Assembly: GCA_016719855.1 (NCBI GenBank)
Contig: JADJYH010000003.1
Location: 1-64,000 of the forward strand
DNA length: 64,000 bases
Reading direction: 5' to 3'
From: Saprospiraceae bacterium
GTDB lineage: Bacteria > Bacteroidota > Bacteroidia > Chitinophagales > Saprospiraceae
This document shows positions 1 through 10,335 of this stretch, one piece after another; position 1 is the first letter of the stretch, and every line of letters starts with the position of its first letter. Under the pieces are notes generated by a model. That model saw only the letters and a list, made by a program, of their open reading frames with translations. It did no database searches and had not been told where the DNA came from. The position numbers were made by a program, and so were the translations under genes.

Positions 1-780
1 TTCTGTCTAAGAATATAGCTATTGAAGCCAAGTTGATTATTATATTTTAAGCAAAACACTTTCATATACCAAAAAGCCGGTTCAATCCTTTTGATAATAG
101 AATTCCCAAATTTATTCCAGATAGATTTGGGAGTAAAGTTTTTGCTAAATTTAATACTAGGCGAAAGGAGCCTCTTATCTTTGTCTTATCTGATCGTTAT
201 TTGAAAGAAGGTAATCGGAATTTACAAATTAAAGGTATTTGGCTATATATCATCCGATATATTCTTATAAGGATGGCTTAAAGAAATCCAAATTCCTCTC
301 ATACTTTGAGGCTGAACCATTCTTTATTGGTCTTTGGATTTTGGAAAAGATTAGGCAAAGAAGGCACGATAGGCTATCAGTCACAAATTGAGCATTATTA
401 TTCGATTAATGAAAAGCTTTATTTTTTCCAAAATACGGAATTGGCCCTTTATTATCACAGTAATAGGAAACAAAATTCTTCTCACAGTTGGATGGACGGG
501 ACTTGCCCAAGCAAGCATAGTTACTCATTTACGAAGTCAATGAAAATTAGAGGCTGGTTTGCGCTCAGCAGTTTCGGTTAGTTTAAAGAAGGAGAATCTT
601 TAGATGTCAGCTGATTTGATTGCATCTGAAATATTCTTAAATAACAATTTAGCCATTAATCCCGAAGTGTTTTTTAATTTACGAAGCAAACCTTCATCGA
701 TTTTATTGTTCCAGAATACGGGCCGAGCATATTTCGAAAAATTCAGACTACAGTTCGGCCTCAGTTATTATTATTGAAAA
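1..780. other. AT-rich segment with degenerate coding traces
   Basis: No intact gene is recognisable here. The stretch is clearly more AT-rich than the DNA that follows. Short open stretches on the plus strand occur in successive frames (about 56-281, 248-410, 306-581 and 570-775), and some read like protein, for example FIPDRFGSKVFAKF near 115-160 and YSYKDGLKKSKFLSYFEAEP near 262-320. The frame changes suggest a decayed gene or poor consensus. I cannot name a family. The segment ends just before the convergent gene at 795. Confidence 0.3.
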
Positions 781-794
781 GACTCCATATCCCC

Positions 795-2192
795 TCACAC
801 CTGCCCCAACAACCACTCCTTTTCCCCCACATTTTTTGCCGCTGCAATCTCCTCCCGCAACACCGCACGTGCCTCCTTGTCGAACGGGTTGGTTTCCAGC
901 AGCTTTCGAGTGAATTGGATGGTGTTAAGGTAGTTCTCTCGGTGGTAGCCGAGTTCTTTTTTGCGGCGCAGAAAGGTCTTGAAGGCGGACAAATGCGCTT
1001 CCAAGAGATCAATTTCATCCAACTCGAAATAGATTTTCAGTTGCAGGGTTTTGGCGGCGAGGTTGAGCAGCAGGTCCTTGTACTCAGCGAGTTGCAGCAA
1101 GGGCAGTGCCTGGTCGAACTGCTTTTTCTCGTAGCACAGCCGGGCGAGGTTGAAGCTGAAGACGCTTTCTTGATAAGCTTCTGCCAGTTTGTCACGGTAG
1201 TCGTGGATGAACTGTTCCACCCAGTCGAACTCCCGCATCACCAGGCCACTGGTCACGGCGTTTTGGTAAGTGTAGCGGCTCAGTTCGCCGTCGGTGAGGA
1301 AGTAGCCCTGCCGTAGGCCGTCCTTGTAGAAATCGAACTGGTCACGCAGGTACTGCTGGCTTCCCGCATTGTAGCGTCGGATACAGAAATTGATGGCAAG
1401 GATGTACAAATCCCGCATCTCCTCCGCCGGGAACAACCCGCCGTGCCGCAGCACCAGCGACTTGAAGTTTTGAAAAAAATCGGGTGAATCCGGGTTCGTC
1501 AGCGCCCGGTAGCAGTGGTAATAAATGGCGATAGCAGGCGTTTCGAGCGACCCGCTGCGCTCGGCAAAGCGCAGTGCCTCGTCCAGCAATCCGAAGTCGT
1601 AGCTGGTATTCGACACAGCCTCGTGTGAGAGCAAGAGACAGGCTTGCCAAAGTTTTCGTGCGAGGTAGGCGGTGTCCAGTTCATCTGAAAGTGCCTGTAA
1701 TTGCTCGCTTTCCACCTCTCGTAGATCGTATGTATTGCGGTATTTTTCCAGCGAAGCGAAGTATTTGTTTTGGTAAAAATCGGGGTTGCGGTAGGGCTGG
1801 GCGTCCAACTTCTGGGCGAGGTCGGCGGCGGCTTGGGCGAAGTGGGCGATCAGTCTCCGCTTGCGGAAAACCTGCCCCTGCCGAAGCAGTACCTGGGTGT
1901 CATCGGCCAGGAAATCCTGCACGGTCAAGAACTGGCTGGCCAACTGGAACAACTGGCTCATCAGCATCCGCAAGCGGTGGTCGTCGAAAGGCTCGTCGGG
2001 GAATACGAGGGCGTAGGCGGCTTCTTTTTCGGGAACAGGCTTGCCGCTTTTCAGGTACTTTTCCAGCAAGTCGTAAAGCAGGGCAGTTTCGGCCCGGCGG
2101 CTGAAAAACGGCGACTGCAAAAACCGCCGAAAATCCCGCTGTTCTTGCCGGGAGAAGCTCCGAAGTAGCTGTATGAGGCGTGATTTTTCCAT
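795..2192 (-). CDS. Hypothetical all-helical protein (465 aa)
   Basis: I do not recognise a named family. The 465-residue product has no signal peptide or membrane segment and is rich in Leu, Ala, Glu, Gln and aromatic residues in a pattern typical of helical-hairpin (solenoid/TPR-like) repeats. The N-terminus MEKSRLIQLLRSF is followed by a segment rich in Arg and Phe (QEQRDFRRFLQSPFFSRR). The start is the only upstream ATG, and the reading frame is long and uninterrupted. A role as a cytoplasmic scaffold is possible but is only an inference. It is monocistronic, divergent from the gene at 2437. Confidence 0.75.
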   Translation of the reverse strand: MEKSRLIQLLRSFSRQEQRDFRRFLQSPFFSRRAETALLYDLLEKYLKSGKPVPEKEAAYALVFPDEPFDDHRLRMLMSQLFQLASQFLTVQDFLADDTQVLLRQGQVFRKRRLIAHFAQAAADLAQKLDAQPYRNPDFYQNKYFASLEKYRNTYDLREVESEQLQALSDELDTAYLARKLWQACLLLSHEAVSNTSYDFGLLDEALRFAERSGSLETPAIAIYYHCYRALTNPDSPDFFQNFKSLVLRHGGLFPAEEMRDLYILAINFCIRRYNAGSQQYLRDQFDFYKDGLRQGYFLTDGELSRYTYQNAVTSGLVMREFDWVEQFIHDYRDKLAEAYQESVFSFNLARLCYEKKQFDQALPLLQLAEYKDLLLNLAAKTLQLKIYFELDEIDLLEAHLSAFKTFLRRKKELGYHRENYLNTIQFTRKLLETNPFDKEARAVLREEIAAAKNVGEKEWLLGQV

Positions 2193-2341
2193 TTTTATGC
2201 GATGGTAAGAAAATTTGATGAAAAAACAGGCTTAAATTCGTAAAAAATCAAAGACAAATTGACATCATAACGTGCAGCAAAATTAGGCTTTTTTTAAAAA
2301 TTCAATTTTAGAATTTTAAAGACAAAACCTTAAAAATGTTT

Positions 2342-2372
2342 TTGCTTACCCAACACTGTTCCCTGACTTTTG
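2342..2372 (+). promoter_or_regulatory. Bacteroidota-type promoter for the T9SS protein at 2437
   Basis: A TTG at 2342-2344 is followed after 20 bases by GACTTTTG at 2365-2372. This matches the Bacteroidota -33/-7 pattern (TTG, then TAnnTTTG) with one mismatch. It sits 64 bases before the ATG at 2437. Confidence 0.45.
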
Positions 2373-2436
2373 TACCATCAAATTTTTCAATCACAAAAAA
2401 TATTATCCCATGTGTCCGACTTTACTTACTTCCACC

Positions 2437-4754
2437 ATGAAAAAGCTGCACCTCGCTCTTTTGCTCGCAATTTTCACGACCCAACTTGGTTGGTCACAGT
2501 TCACTGTTTCCGGCACCATCACCACCGAAGAAGGCGAACCCGTGAGCGGTGTCCTCGTGGCCGTTGACCTCCAAAACGGCATCATTGCTCTCACCGACAA
2601 CAACGGTTACTATCAGGTAGTGCTACCTGCGGGGAGCGATGCCGTCATTGCTCCATTCAATAACATGGACCACCTGAACGGTGTCTCCACTTTTGACATT
2701 CTCATTACTTGGAATCATTTCACCGGCGTCCAACTGCTCGACTCGCCCTACAAAATTATTGCTGCAGATGTCAACAACGACGCTGCTGTTACTGCATCAG
2801 ACACTAGCGGAATGCGACAACTAATGCTTGGCATCGTTCCAACATTCCCGAACAACACCTCCTGGCGGTTCGTGGATGCCAGCTTTGCCTTCCCCAACCC
2901 CGCCGACCCGTTCGCAACTGCCTTCCCGGAAACCATCAATATCAACAACCTCAGTGGCGATGTCACCGACCTTGATTTCGTGGCCATCAAAGTTGGCGAC
3001 GTGAACAGCACCGCATTCCTGACGCTCACCCCGATACGACTTATTTGTCCAAAATCACAGGCAACGTCTATTTTGACCAAGACGAAAGCTGCACCGAAAC
3101 CACGGGCGATACGCCCCTCAAAAACTGGAAGGTGGTGGCGTCTGGTACGGGCGGCAACTTTTACGGCAACACGAACACCAATGGTGATTACACTGTCTTC
3201 TTGCCGCCTGGCACCTACGATGTGCAGGTGGTGCAGGCAAACGGGCTTTGGGCAGCATGTGTAGCCACGGTGCCCGGCGTTACGGTCGGCTTCCAAAGCA
3301 CGACCAACGTGGACTTTGCGGAGCAAGCCGTCGCTGATTGCCCGTTGATGGAGGTGGAGCTTTCCACTTGGTTTTTGCGCCGCTGCTTCGAGAGTACCTA
3401 CTACGTAAACTACTGCAACCAAGGCACCATCACAGCCACCGATGCCAGCGTGGAGGTCACCCTCGACCCCTACTTCCTCAACGTGAGCAGTTCGCTGCCG
3501 TGGACTTCCGTCAATGGAAATACCTACACCTTCGACTTGGGCGATGTGCCTGTGGGCGAATGTGGCAGCTTTTCCATCACTTTCGAGGTGAGCTGCGATG
3601 CGGAACTGGGCCAGACGCACTGCACCTACGCCCATATTTACCCAGACGATGACTGCCTGCCGGCAAGCCCACTTTGGAGCGGTGCCGACTTGGTGGTGAC
3701 GGGCGAATGTGTTGGCGACGAGGTACTTTTTCCCATCACCAACCAAGGCGAGGACATGACCGAGCCAGCCGAATACGTAGTCATTGAAGACGTCATGATT
3801 CAAATGTCGGCGGACAACCTGCTGCTCCAGCAGGGCCAATCAACGACCGTAACTGTGCCAGCAAACGGCTCGACTTGGCGCTTGGAAACAGATGAAGCGG
3901 CATACCATCCGTTTGAAACCTTTGCCAGTGCGACGGTTGAGGGCTGCACCAATGGCAGCGGCCCGGTCAGCTTAGGCTTTGTCAACCAGTTCCCGATGCC
4001 GGACGGGAAGCCCTGGGAAGACCTCGACTGCCTGCCGAATATTGGCTCCTTCGACCCCAACGACAAGACTGGCTATCCGCTAGGCGTAGAAGGAAGCCAC
4101 TTCATCGAACGTGGGCAGGACATCAACTACCATATCCGCTTCCAAAATACGGGCACCGACACGGCCTTCAACATCGTGGTGATTGACTCGCTGCCCGAAT
4201 CGTTTGACCCGGCCTCCATCCGACTGCTTGGCAGCAGCCACCCATTCGAGTTCGAACTGAGCGGGCACGGTGTGGCCAAGTTCTTTTTCCCGAACATCAT
4301 GCTGCCCGACAGCAATGTGAACGAGGCTGCTTCGCACGGTTTTGTGAAATTCAACATCGCTCAAAAGCCGAACCTGGCCATCGGCACGACCATCGAAAAC
4401 GAGGCTGGCATCTACTTCGACTTCAATGCTCCGGTCATCACCAACCGTACGTTGCACACCATCGGCGAGGATTTCTTGATTGAAGTGTCTTCGACAAAAA
4501 CATTGTTAAAGGGCGTGGAGATGGAGGTGTTCCCAAATCCATTCGAGGCTACAACCAATTTCCGATTCAAAGGCATCGAAATGAGCGATGGCCTGCTGAC
4601 CGTCTTCGACCAGCAGGGCCGCCCGGTCAGCGCCACGCCGTTCACAGGTTCGAATTGCCGATTTGATGGCACGGGGCTGGCGAGCGGGGTGTATTTCTTC
4701 AAGGTGGAAAATGCTGGAAAGGGCGTTTCTACTGGGAAGTTGGTGGTGAAATAA
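2437..4754 (+). CDS. T9SS-exported multidomain protein (one frameshift)
   Basis: Secreted surface or extracellular protein. A signal peptide (MKKLHLALLLAIFTTQLGWSQ) is followed by a carboxypeptidase-regulatory/SdrB-like fold (TVSGTITTEEGEPVSGVLV), then a dockerin-like pair of Asp/Asn-rich segments (AADVNNDAAVTASD and a later GDVNS), a second SdrD B-like domain (ITGNVYFDQDESC), DUF11-type repeats (NYHIRFQNTGTDTAFNIVV), and a type A T9SS sorting domain (VEMEVFPNPFEATTNF to SGVYFFKVE). The frame changes at about 3029-3032: inserting one C in the CCCC run gives a continuous product of about 772 aa. The upstream ATG at 2410 is less likely because it would precede the signal peptide. Substrate or ligand is unknown. 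Confidence 0.8.
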
Positions 4755-4784
4755 CTTGAGTTGTTGCGATAAATGCCTGATAAT

Positions 4785-4927
4785 CAAGTCCGTAGGACTT
4801 GCATCTTTGTAGAAACATTGAAGATGCGCTTTGGCGTTCCGTAGGAACGCTATCCTAATACACTCCTACGGAGTGGAGAACCATTGTAAATGCTCGATTC
4901 TACAAAGATTCCGCTCCGATGGAGCGG
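4785..4927. repeat. Compound palindrome cluster with trinucleotide loops
   Basis: Four short hairpins lie in series: 4785-4801 (7-bp arms, loop GTA), 4834-4850 (7-bp arms, loop GTA), 4861-4875 (6-bp arms, loop TAC) and 4911-4927 (7-bp arms, loop GAT). The last three are enclosed by or next to a 12-bp inverted repeat, ATCTTTGTAGAA at 4803-4814 and its complement at 4898-4909. All arms are perfect. This is the structure of a dispersed palindromic (REP/MITE-like) intergenic element rather than a gene. Confidence 0.7.
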
Positions 4928-4983
4928 GTTGGAATTGCAAAAAATCTCGGTTAAACAGAAAGTATTATCCCAATGAAATAGCA

Positions 4984-5016
4984 AAGCCGGGCATCGAGAG
5001 GTGTCCGGCTTTTTTG
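4984..5016 (+). terminator. Rho-independent terminator after the T9SS protein
   Basis: Arms AAGCCGG and CCGGCTT flank a loop of about 16 bases and are followed by a T run (TTTTTTG). It lies between the convergent genes ending at 4754 and 5019, so it could serve the plus-strand transcript and possibly both. Confidence 0.65.
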
Positions 5017-5018
5017 TT

Positions 5019-5777
5019 TTATCCCTGCATTATCCGCTGCAACAACTCTTCTTTCTTCTGGTTTGACACCATGATTTCCCGCCCGTTTTCCATGATGACC
5101 GAGCCGCCCTTGCCTTTGATGTAGCGCTTCACGTACTCCAAATTGACGATGTGCGAACGGTGAACCCGGCAGAAGCCGAACGGCTCCAGCAGCGGCTCGT
5201 AATATTTCAAATGCCTACAAATCAATGACTTGCGACCGTCAATAAAATAGAAGCAGGTGAAATTGTCCTCCGCTTCGCAATACAGCATGTCCGACATTTT
5301 TACCACGTCGAAGCCCTCCATCAGCGGCAGCACGAGCTTGCGGCTTTGGGTGTTTTGGGCGGCCATGTTTTCGAGTAAAATCCTCGCCCGCACGAGTTGC
5401 TCCTTTTGCGAAAGCAGCAGGGCAACGTGCGCCACCGCCTTTTCCAGTTCCTCGATGTCCACGGGCTTGAGCAAATAATGCGCAGCGCTGAGGTTGAACG
5501 CCTGCACGGCATACTGGCTGAAGGCGGTGATGAAAATGATTTCAAAATCAAGGTTTTCACCGAACTGCTCCAACAGGTCGAAGGCCGTTCCGTGCGGCAT
5601 TTCGATGTCGAGAAAGATGAGTTGCGGCTTGTGCTTGATGATGGCCGACCGTGCCTCGATGATGTTGGCGCACTCGCCCACGAGCGACACCTGCGGGCAA
5701 TATTTGCCCACGTAGCTGCGAAGCGTGGAGCGGCTATCCAGTTCGTCGTCAATGATGAGGGCGGAGATGGTGGTCAT
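5019..5777 (-). CDS. LytTR-family response regulator
   Basis: DNA-binding response regulator of 252 aa. The N-terminal receiver domain (about 1-125) has the acidic pair IIDDE, the phosphoacceptor Asp57 in LIFLDIEMP, the Thr/Ser in FITAFS and Lys in LLKPVD. The C-terminal LytTR domain (about 148-248) has the typical CEAEDNFTCFYF and FCRVHRSHIVNLEYV motifs and would bind direct repeats upstream of target genes. The probable cognate kinase is the LytS-type protein at 6970-8896 on the same strand, about 1.2 kb upstream. Targets cannot be read from the sequence. Confidence 0.93.
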   Translation of the reverse strand: MTTISALIIDDELDSRSTLRSYVGKYCPQVSLVGECANIIEARSAIIKHKPQLIFLDIEMPHGTAFDLLEQFGENLDFEIIFITAFSQYAVQAFNLSAAHYLLKPVDIEELEKAVAHVALLLSQKEQLVRARILLENMAAQNTQSRKLVLPLMEGFDVVKMSDMLYCEAEDNFTCFYFIDGRKSLICRHLKYYEPLLEPFGFCRVHRSHIVNLEYVKRYIKGKGGSVIMENGREIMVSNQKKEELLQRIMQG

Positions 5778-5815
5778 TGGTCAATAAGGCATTTGTTGCT
5801 GATTACTTAGCAGGG

Positions 5816-5823
5816 CAAAACTA
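5816..5823 (-). promoter_or_regulatory. Minus-strand -7 element before the LytTR gene
   Basis: On the minus strand this reads TAGTTTTG, an exact TAnnTTTG, 39 bases before the ATG at 5777. No TTG is seen at the usual distance upstream. Confidence 0.35.
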
Positions 5824-6398
5824 CCGAATTTCTGGCCCGCATAATTGCTTGCACCACTCAGAAACTTAATTGTTTTGAGGAAGGTGCAGTGGTTTTTTAC
5901 GGTAACGTCGGAAGGGTTTCATGGCCCTTCTGGCGTTGTAGGGTATAGTTGGGAAGTTGGGAGAAGTTTAAGGCTTAGATGCTGGGTTGGGTATACTTGG
6001 GACAACTGGTTCGCTAGTGCGCTTCTCAACATTGCTGGGCTTATTTGGAAATGCTTAGGCTGGAAAGCCGGAATGTTAGAACACTTGGCACAACTGAATA
6101 TACTTGTTACAACTGGGTTAATGAAAAAAGTCCAATTTCTTTCTTAACTCAAACTTGTTCCAAAATTCCTCGTATTCAAATACTTCAGTCTCTTAAGTGC
6201 CCGAATTGTGCCGATTCTTCTCAAAATTTTTGGTTTTTTTAGGATGCATGCAATAGCTTTTTCTGGGTATTAGGCTGTAATGCTGGGAGCTGTTATACTT
6301 AACTATCACCAGTTCATTAAGATTCAGAAATTTTTTCTCAAGTAAATGCCTGAAACTGTTGAAATCGTCTTTCCCTTCGTATCTGACTTTCCAATTTT
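5824..6398. other. Intergenic stretch without recognisable content
   Basis: About 575 bases between the LytTR gene and the broken gene at 6399. Short open frames have no convincing protein character. Repeated phrases such as TTGGGA, ACAACTG and GCTGGG give it a low-complexity look, but I see no palindrome, promoter or RNA gene I can support. Confidence 0.4.
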
Positions 6399-6795
6399 TT
6401 ATGATGAGTGGACCAAGTCCATATTCTGGATTGTCCTGCAGTAAGATTGTTGAATTTTGAAAGATTTAAAATGGATATGGCTTATTTTGTTGATGTTTAA
6501 GGTTTCTAACTGCTTTTCTGATTGCTCTTTATTGAACATAAACTCATTGTCTTGAATTTGCTTTGAAATCTTAGCAGTAAAGTATAAGCTGTCAACGAAA
6601 ACAATACTGCAAGAAATGTTAAAAAATGACCTGATACGCCACCTACATAGTCGCCAAACGTTCCCCAATCGCTAGGATTATCCGAAAGGTAAAACCTTTG
6701 AAATTACACCAGTATACACCAATTGGAATTAGAGACAATAAAAATGAAATTATAACTACCCATAAAACTGTTTTAAAGATTAACTTGGTATTCAT
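6399..6795 (-). pseudogene. Broken small membrane protein (two frameshifts)
   Basis: Read across three frames, the minus strand gives one plausible protein. It has an N-terminal membrane helix (MNTKLIFKTVLWVVIISFLL), a short loop, the motif NPSDWGTFGDYVGGVSGHF leading into a second helix (LTFLAVLFSLTAYTLL), then a charged coiled segment (KQIQDNEFMFNKEQSEKQLE). The frame changes near 6670-6690 and 6555-6570. The GTFGDYVGG phrase followed by a membrane helix is common in small uncharacterised bacterial membrane proteins, some annotated as phage abortive infection proteins. Function is unknown. The breaks may be consensus errors. Confidence 0.5.
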
Positions 6796-6969
6796 TGATG
6801 TCTGTTGATAATTTATGGCCAACGTTTTTGAGTTTTCCGAAAGTCTGTTTAAACATCCCAACTCTCTTGTTGGGTGGTATAAACTTACAAATGCGAATGT
6901 AGTAAGCGCCTTCTGTTCCTCCAATATCTACAAGGGAAAAAGCCAAAAGCCGAAAAAAGCAAGCAGCAC

Positions 6970-8896
6970 CTACACCGGCACCCGCACCCTCACCCTCGTC
7001 CCCACATCCCCTGCCTCCGCATCCAAATCACTCACCGTTATCTCATACTGCTTCCCATACAGTTCATTAATAAGCGCCATCCGCTTCGCCACGTTGTCCA
7101 ATCCGGCGCTTTTTTGTCGGCGCTGGCTTTCGGTCTTGATGGCCTTCGAGCGCTCCCGCCCGATGCCGTCGTCCTCGATGGTGACGGTGACGTGCGTGGC
7201 ATCCTGCCCGACCCGCACGGCGAGGTGGCCCTTGCCCTCCTTGTAGCGCAGCCCGTGCCACACGGCATTCTCGATGAAGGGCTGGATGAGCATCGGCGGT
7301 ACTTCGAGGTCGGGGGCGTGTACCTCGTTCTCGTAGGTGAACTCGAACTGGTCACGGAAGCGGAAATGCTCCAGCCGCAGGTACAGTTCGTTCAGTTCCA
7401 TCTCCTCCTCGAAGGGGATGAAGTCCTTCTGCGAGTGGTCGAGCACCTTGCGCATCAGGCGGCTGAACTCGGCGAGGTACTTGTTCGCCGCCTTCTCGTC
7501 CTGGTTGGCGATGAAATTGTTCACGGAGTTCAGGGCGTTGAAGATAAAGTGCGGGTTCATCTGCGTGCGCAGCGACTTGAGTAGCAGCTTCTGGTGCGCC
7601 CGCTGTTTTTCCCGGATGTTTTCCTCAAGAAAATAGAAAAACGAGCGAGGCCAGCAGCAGCAACGACAGCAGCCCGATGATGATTCGCTGGCGGCTGAGT
7701 TGCGACTGGAGCAGCGCCCGCTCCTTCACCTCGATGTCGTAGTCCTTCTCCTGCACGTCAATCCGTTGCTGGCCCTTCACGATTTCCACCTGTTGTTCCA
7801 GTTCGGCCTGTGCCTCGGCGATGGCTTTCTCCCGCTCGGTCACGTAGCGCTGCATGTCGTCGAGTGCGGAGGTCAGGTTACCTTTCCGGCGGTTGATTTC
7901 CGCTGATTTCCCGAACACCTCGGCGGCAAGGGCGGCATCCGTTCGGTCGTTGAGCAATGCTTTCGAGCGGGCAATGAATCGCTCGGCCTCCGTCCATTTT
8001 TTTTCTGCTTCGTAAACGGTTGCCACTTTTAGGTTTCCCGAAATCACCTCGTCGTTGGAAGTGACGGGATCGTTTGCCGCCGGACTTTTCTTCGCAATTT
8101 CCACCTTGGATTCCACGTCCGACCCCTCATAGGCCAACAGTTGCGTCTGCGCTTGTTCGATGGCTTGGTAATCTTCCTTACAAACAGGTGCGCCCTCCGG
8201 CAGCGAGTTGATGGCGTCCAAGTAAGATTCTGAAGCCCGTGGAAAGTCGTTTTGCTGGATATAAACATTGGAGCGCTTGGCTTCTAAGCGGGCGGTGCTA
8301 GCGCTATCCATTTTATAATTTTTCTCCACGTTGTCCAGTTGAGAAATGGAGGCGTTGGCATTGCCCCGCAACAGCGCCACGTCAGCCAGGCCTTCCTCGC
8401 AGCGTTGCTGCACAGCTTGGTCCCTGCCGCCAAATTCGATGCATCGCTTGAAGCTCAGTTCGGCAGCCTTGTCCGATTTCAGTTCGAGGTGGAGCTGCCC
8501 CATCCGCTGGTGGATGGGGGCAGGGTTGCCGCCTTCTTTTGAGCGAGAGATGGCGTCGAGCGCCTGCTGGTAGCGTTGCAGGGCAAGTTCGTGCTGGCCG
8601 ATGTCTTCGTAGATGTTTCCGAGCATTGTGTACGCCTCGGCTTGGTCGGCCTGGTTGCCATCCTTGCGGGCGTAGAGCAGCGCTTCTTCCAGCAGCTTGA
8701 TGGCCTCGGTCGGCGACTTTTCCCGCAGGGCACTGGCCTCTCCGAGGTAGTTTCGGCGTACTTGCCTTTTCGACTTGCTTGCCTTTTTTTCTTCGACCTG
8801 CTCATCTTCCTTCCTCACCTTTTCGGTTTTTTGGGAAAATGCGGCAGTCGAAAACAGCAGCAACAGCAGCAGGAATATGTGGCGGATGTATTTCAT
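6970..8896 (-). CDS. TPR sensor histidine kinase, LytS type (one frameshift)
   Basis: Signal-transducing kinase. A signal-peptide-like start (MKYIRHIFLLLLLLFSTAAFSQ) precedes TPR repeats (about 50-330), a coiled coil rich in Glu and Gln, a membrane helix (IIIGLLSLLLLASLVFLF) and a His_kinase/HATPase module. The latter has the phosphoacceptor motif MNPHFIFNALNSVNNFI, a central PPMLIQPFIENAVWHGL and the ATP-binding IEDDGIGRERS. The two halves are in different frames. Removing one T from the run complementary to 7630-7633 restores a continuous product. The probable partner is the LytTR regulator at 5019. The TPR region probably detects a ligand or protein outside the cytoplasmic membrane. Confidence 0.85.
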
Positions 8897-9095
8897 TTCG
8901 GGCTAAAGATACGACAGTTTTTTCTTGTATTTTTCCGTTGAAATGCCCGTGGTTGTTGAAAAATAGCTTCGCAAATCCAATCGGTAGTTTCACCAACTGA
9001 AACGGCGTGTTCACCCATTCTAGCTTTTTTTTATTTTTTTTCAATGGACTTTTGGCTGGTCATCAAAATTTTTCCACCCTCAAATCTTACGAATT

Positions 9096-10272
9096 ATGCT
9101 CAACGCAAAACAGTTCACCATCGCCGTCGCCGCTGGCCTGACCATCTGGCTCGGCACTACCCACGGCAAGAGCCTGCTCCATCTCGTGCCTCTTTTCACC
9201 CACCAATCCGCTGTGCCCAACCCAGTAGCTGCCAGCCCCACTTCCATCCAGGTTGCCCTGCTGCTCGATACCAGCGGCTCGATGGACGGCCTTATCGAAC
9301 AGGCCAAGTCGCAGCTCTGGAAAATACTCAACGAACTGAACCGCATGCGCAAGAATGGCGAAGTGCCCGACCTCGAAGTGGCACTTGTACGAATACGGCA
9401 ACGAAGGCCGGAGGTCGTCCCGCCAATTTGAAATTAACCAGCTTTCGGGCTTCACCACGGACATGGACTTGATTTCCGAAAAGCTGTTTTCGCTCACCAC
9501 CAACGGCGGTGACGAGTTTTGTGGCGCTGTCATCAAAGCCTCCCTCGACGAACTGACATGGAAGCGTGGCGACGGCATGCGCATCATCTACATTGCTGGA
9601 AATGAGCCGTTTACGCAAGGCCCGGTTGGCTTTGCAGGTGCCTGCGCCGATGCCGTGGAGAAGGGCATCATCGTGAACACCATCCACTGCGGCGACTGCG
9701 AGGAAGGTGTGCGTGGTTCATGGCAGGCGGGCGCACGGGCTGGCAAGGGCGAGTACCTTTGCATCAACCAAGACCAGCGCACGGTTTACATTCAGACGCC
9801 CTACGACGACCAAATCAACGCCCTGAACGCCCAGCTCAACGACACCTACATCCCAATGGGGCGACGGGGTGAGGAGAAAAAATTCAACCAAACCCGCCAA
9901 GACGCCAATGCGCAGAGCTACGACAAGGCCAATGCCGCCGAGCGGTCTGCCTTCAAGAGTTCCAAGAACTACAAGGCCGAAGATTGGGACCTCGTGGATG
10001 CCTACAAAAAGGACAAAAAAGTGGTGGATAACCGTGCGGAACTACCCGACTCGTTGCAAAACCTGAGCATCGAAGAAATGGAAGCGAAAATCCAGGCCAT
10101 TACTGCTCAACGGGGAACCATCCAGCAGCAAATGCAGGATTTGGACGCCAAACGCCGTTCGTATATTGAGCAGCAACCCACTAAATCTGCTGGGGGTGAT
10201 TTGGAAAATTCCATCCTGCAGTCGCTGCGGAAACAGGCGGCAGAGAAGGGGTTTGAGATTGAGAAGCTGTGA
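9096..10272 (+). CDS. Exported VWA-domain protein (one frameshift)
   Basis: The N-terminus MLNAKQFTIAVAAGLTIWLG looks like a signal peptide or anchor. It is followed by a von Willebrand A domain with the MIDAS motif LLLDTSGSMDGLIEQ, an internal IIYIAGNEPFTQGPV, a Cys-containing NTIHCGDCEEGVRG segment and a C-terminal coiled region rich in Lys, Asp and Gln. The frame changes near 9388. Dropping one G after GCACTT yields EVALYEYGNEGR and rejoins the two halves. The family is common in Bacteroidota but has no fixed function. The MIDAS suggests metal-dependent protein binding in the periplasm. The next gene (10336) follows closely. Confidence 0.8.
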
Positions 10273-10335
10273 GCGGGTGAGAGCGTGAGCGAGTGAGCAA
10301 TTAACCGGCGTGTGAGCGCCATAAAACTTGAAATT

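Noticed and set aside
774..1316. Long plus-strand open frame opposite the helical protein
   Set aside because: It is the antisense of the real gene at 795-2192, with no family resemblance and an unlikely composition.
2748..3839. 363-codon minus-strand open frame
   Set aside because: Shadow of the T9SS-exported protein; the sense strand has recognisable domains throughout.
5845..6147. 100-codon plus-strand frame in the 5.8-6.4 kb gap
   Set aside because: Low-complexity, no ribosome-binding site or recognisable motif; the region looks non-coding.
9044..9472. Plus-strand frame starting at 9044
   Set aside because: It overlaps the VWA gene in a different frame, is His/Arg/Pro-rich and lacks the signal peptide seen at 9096.
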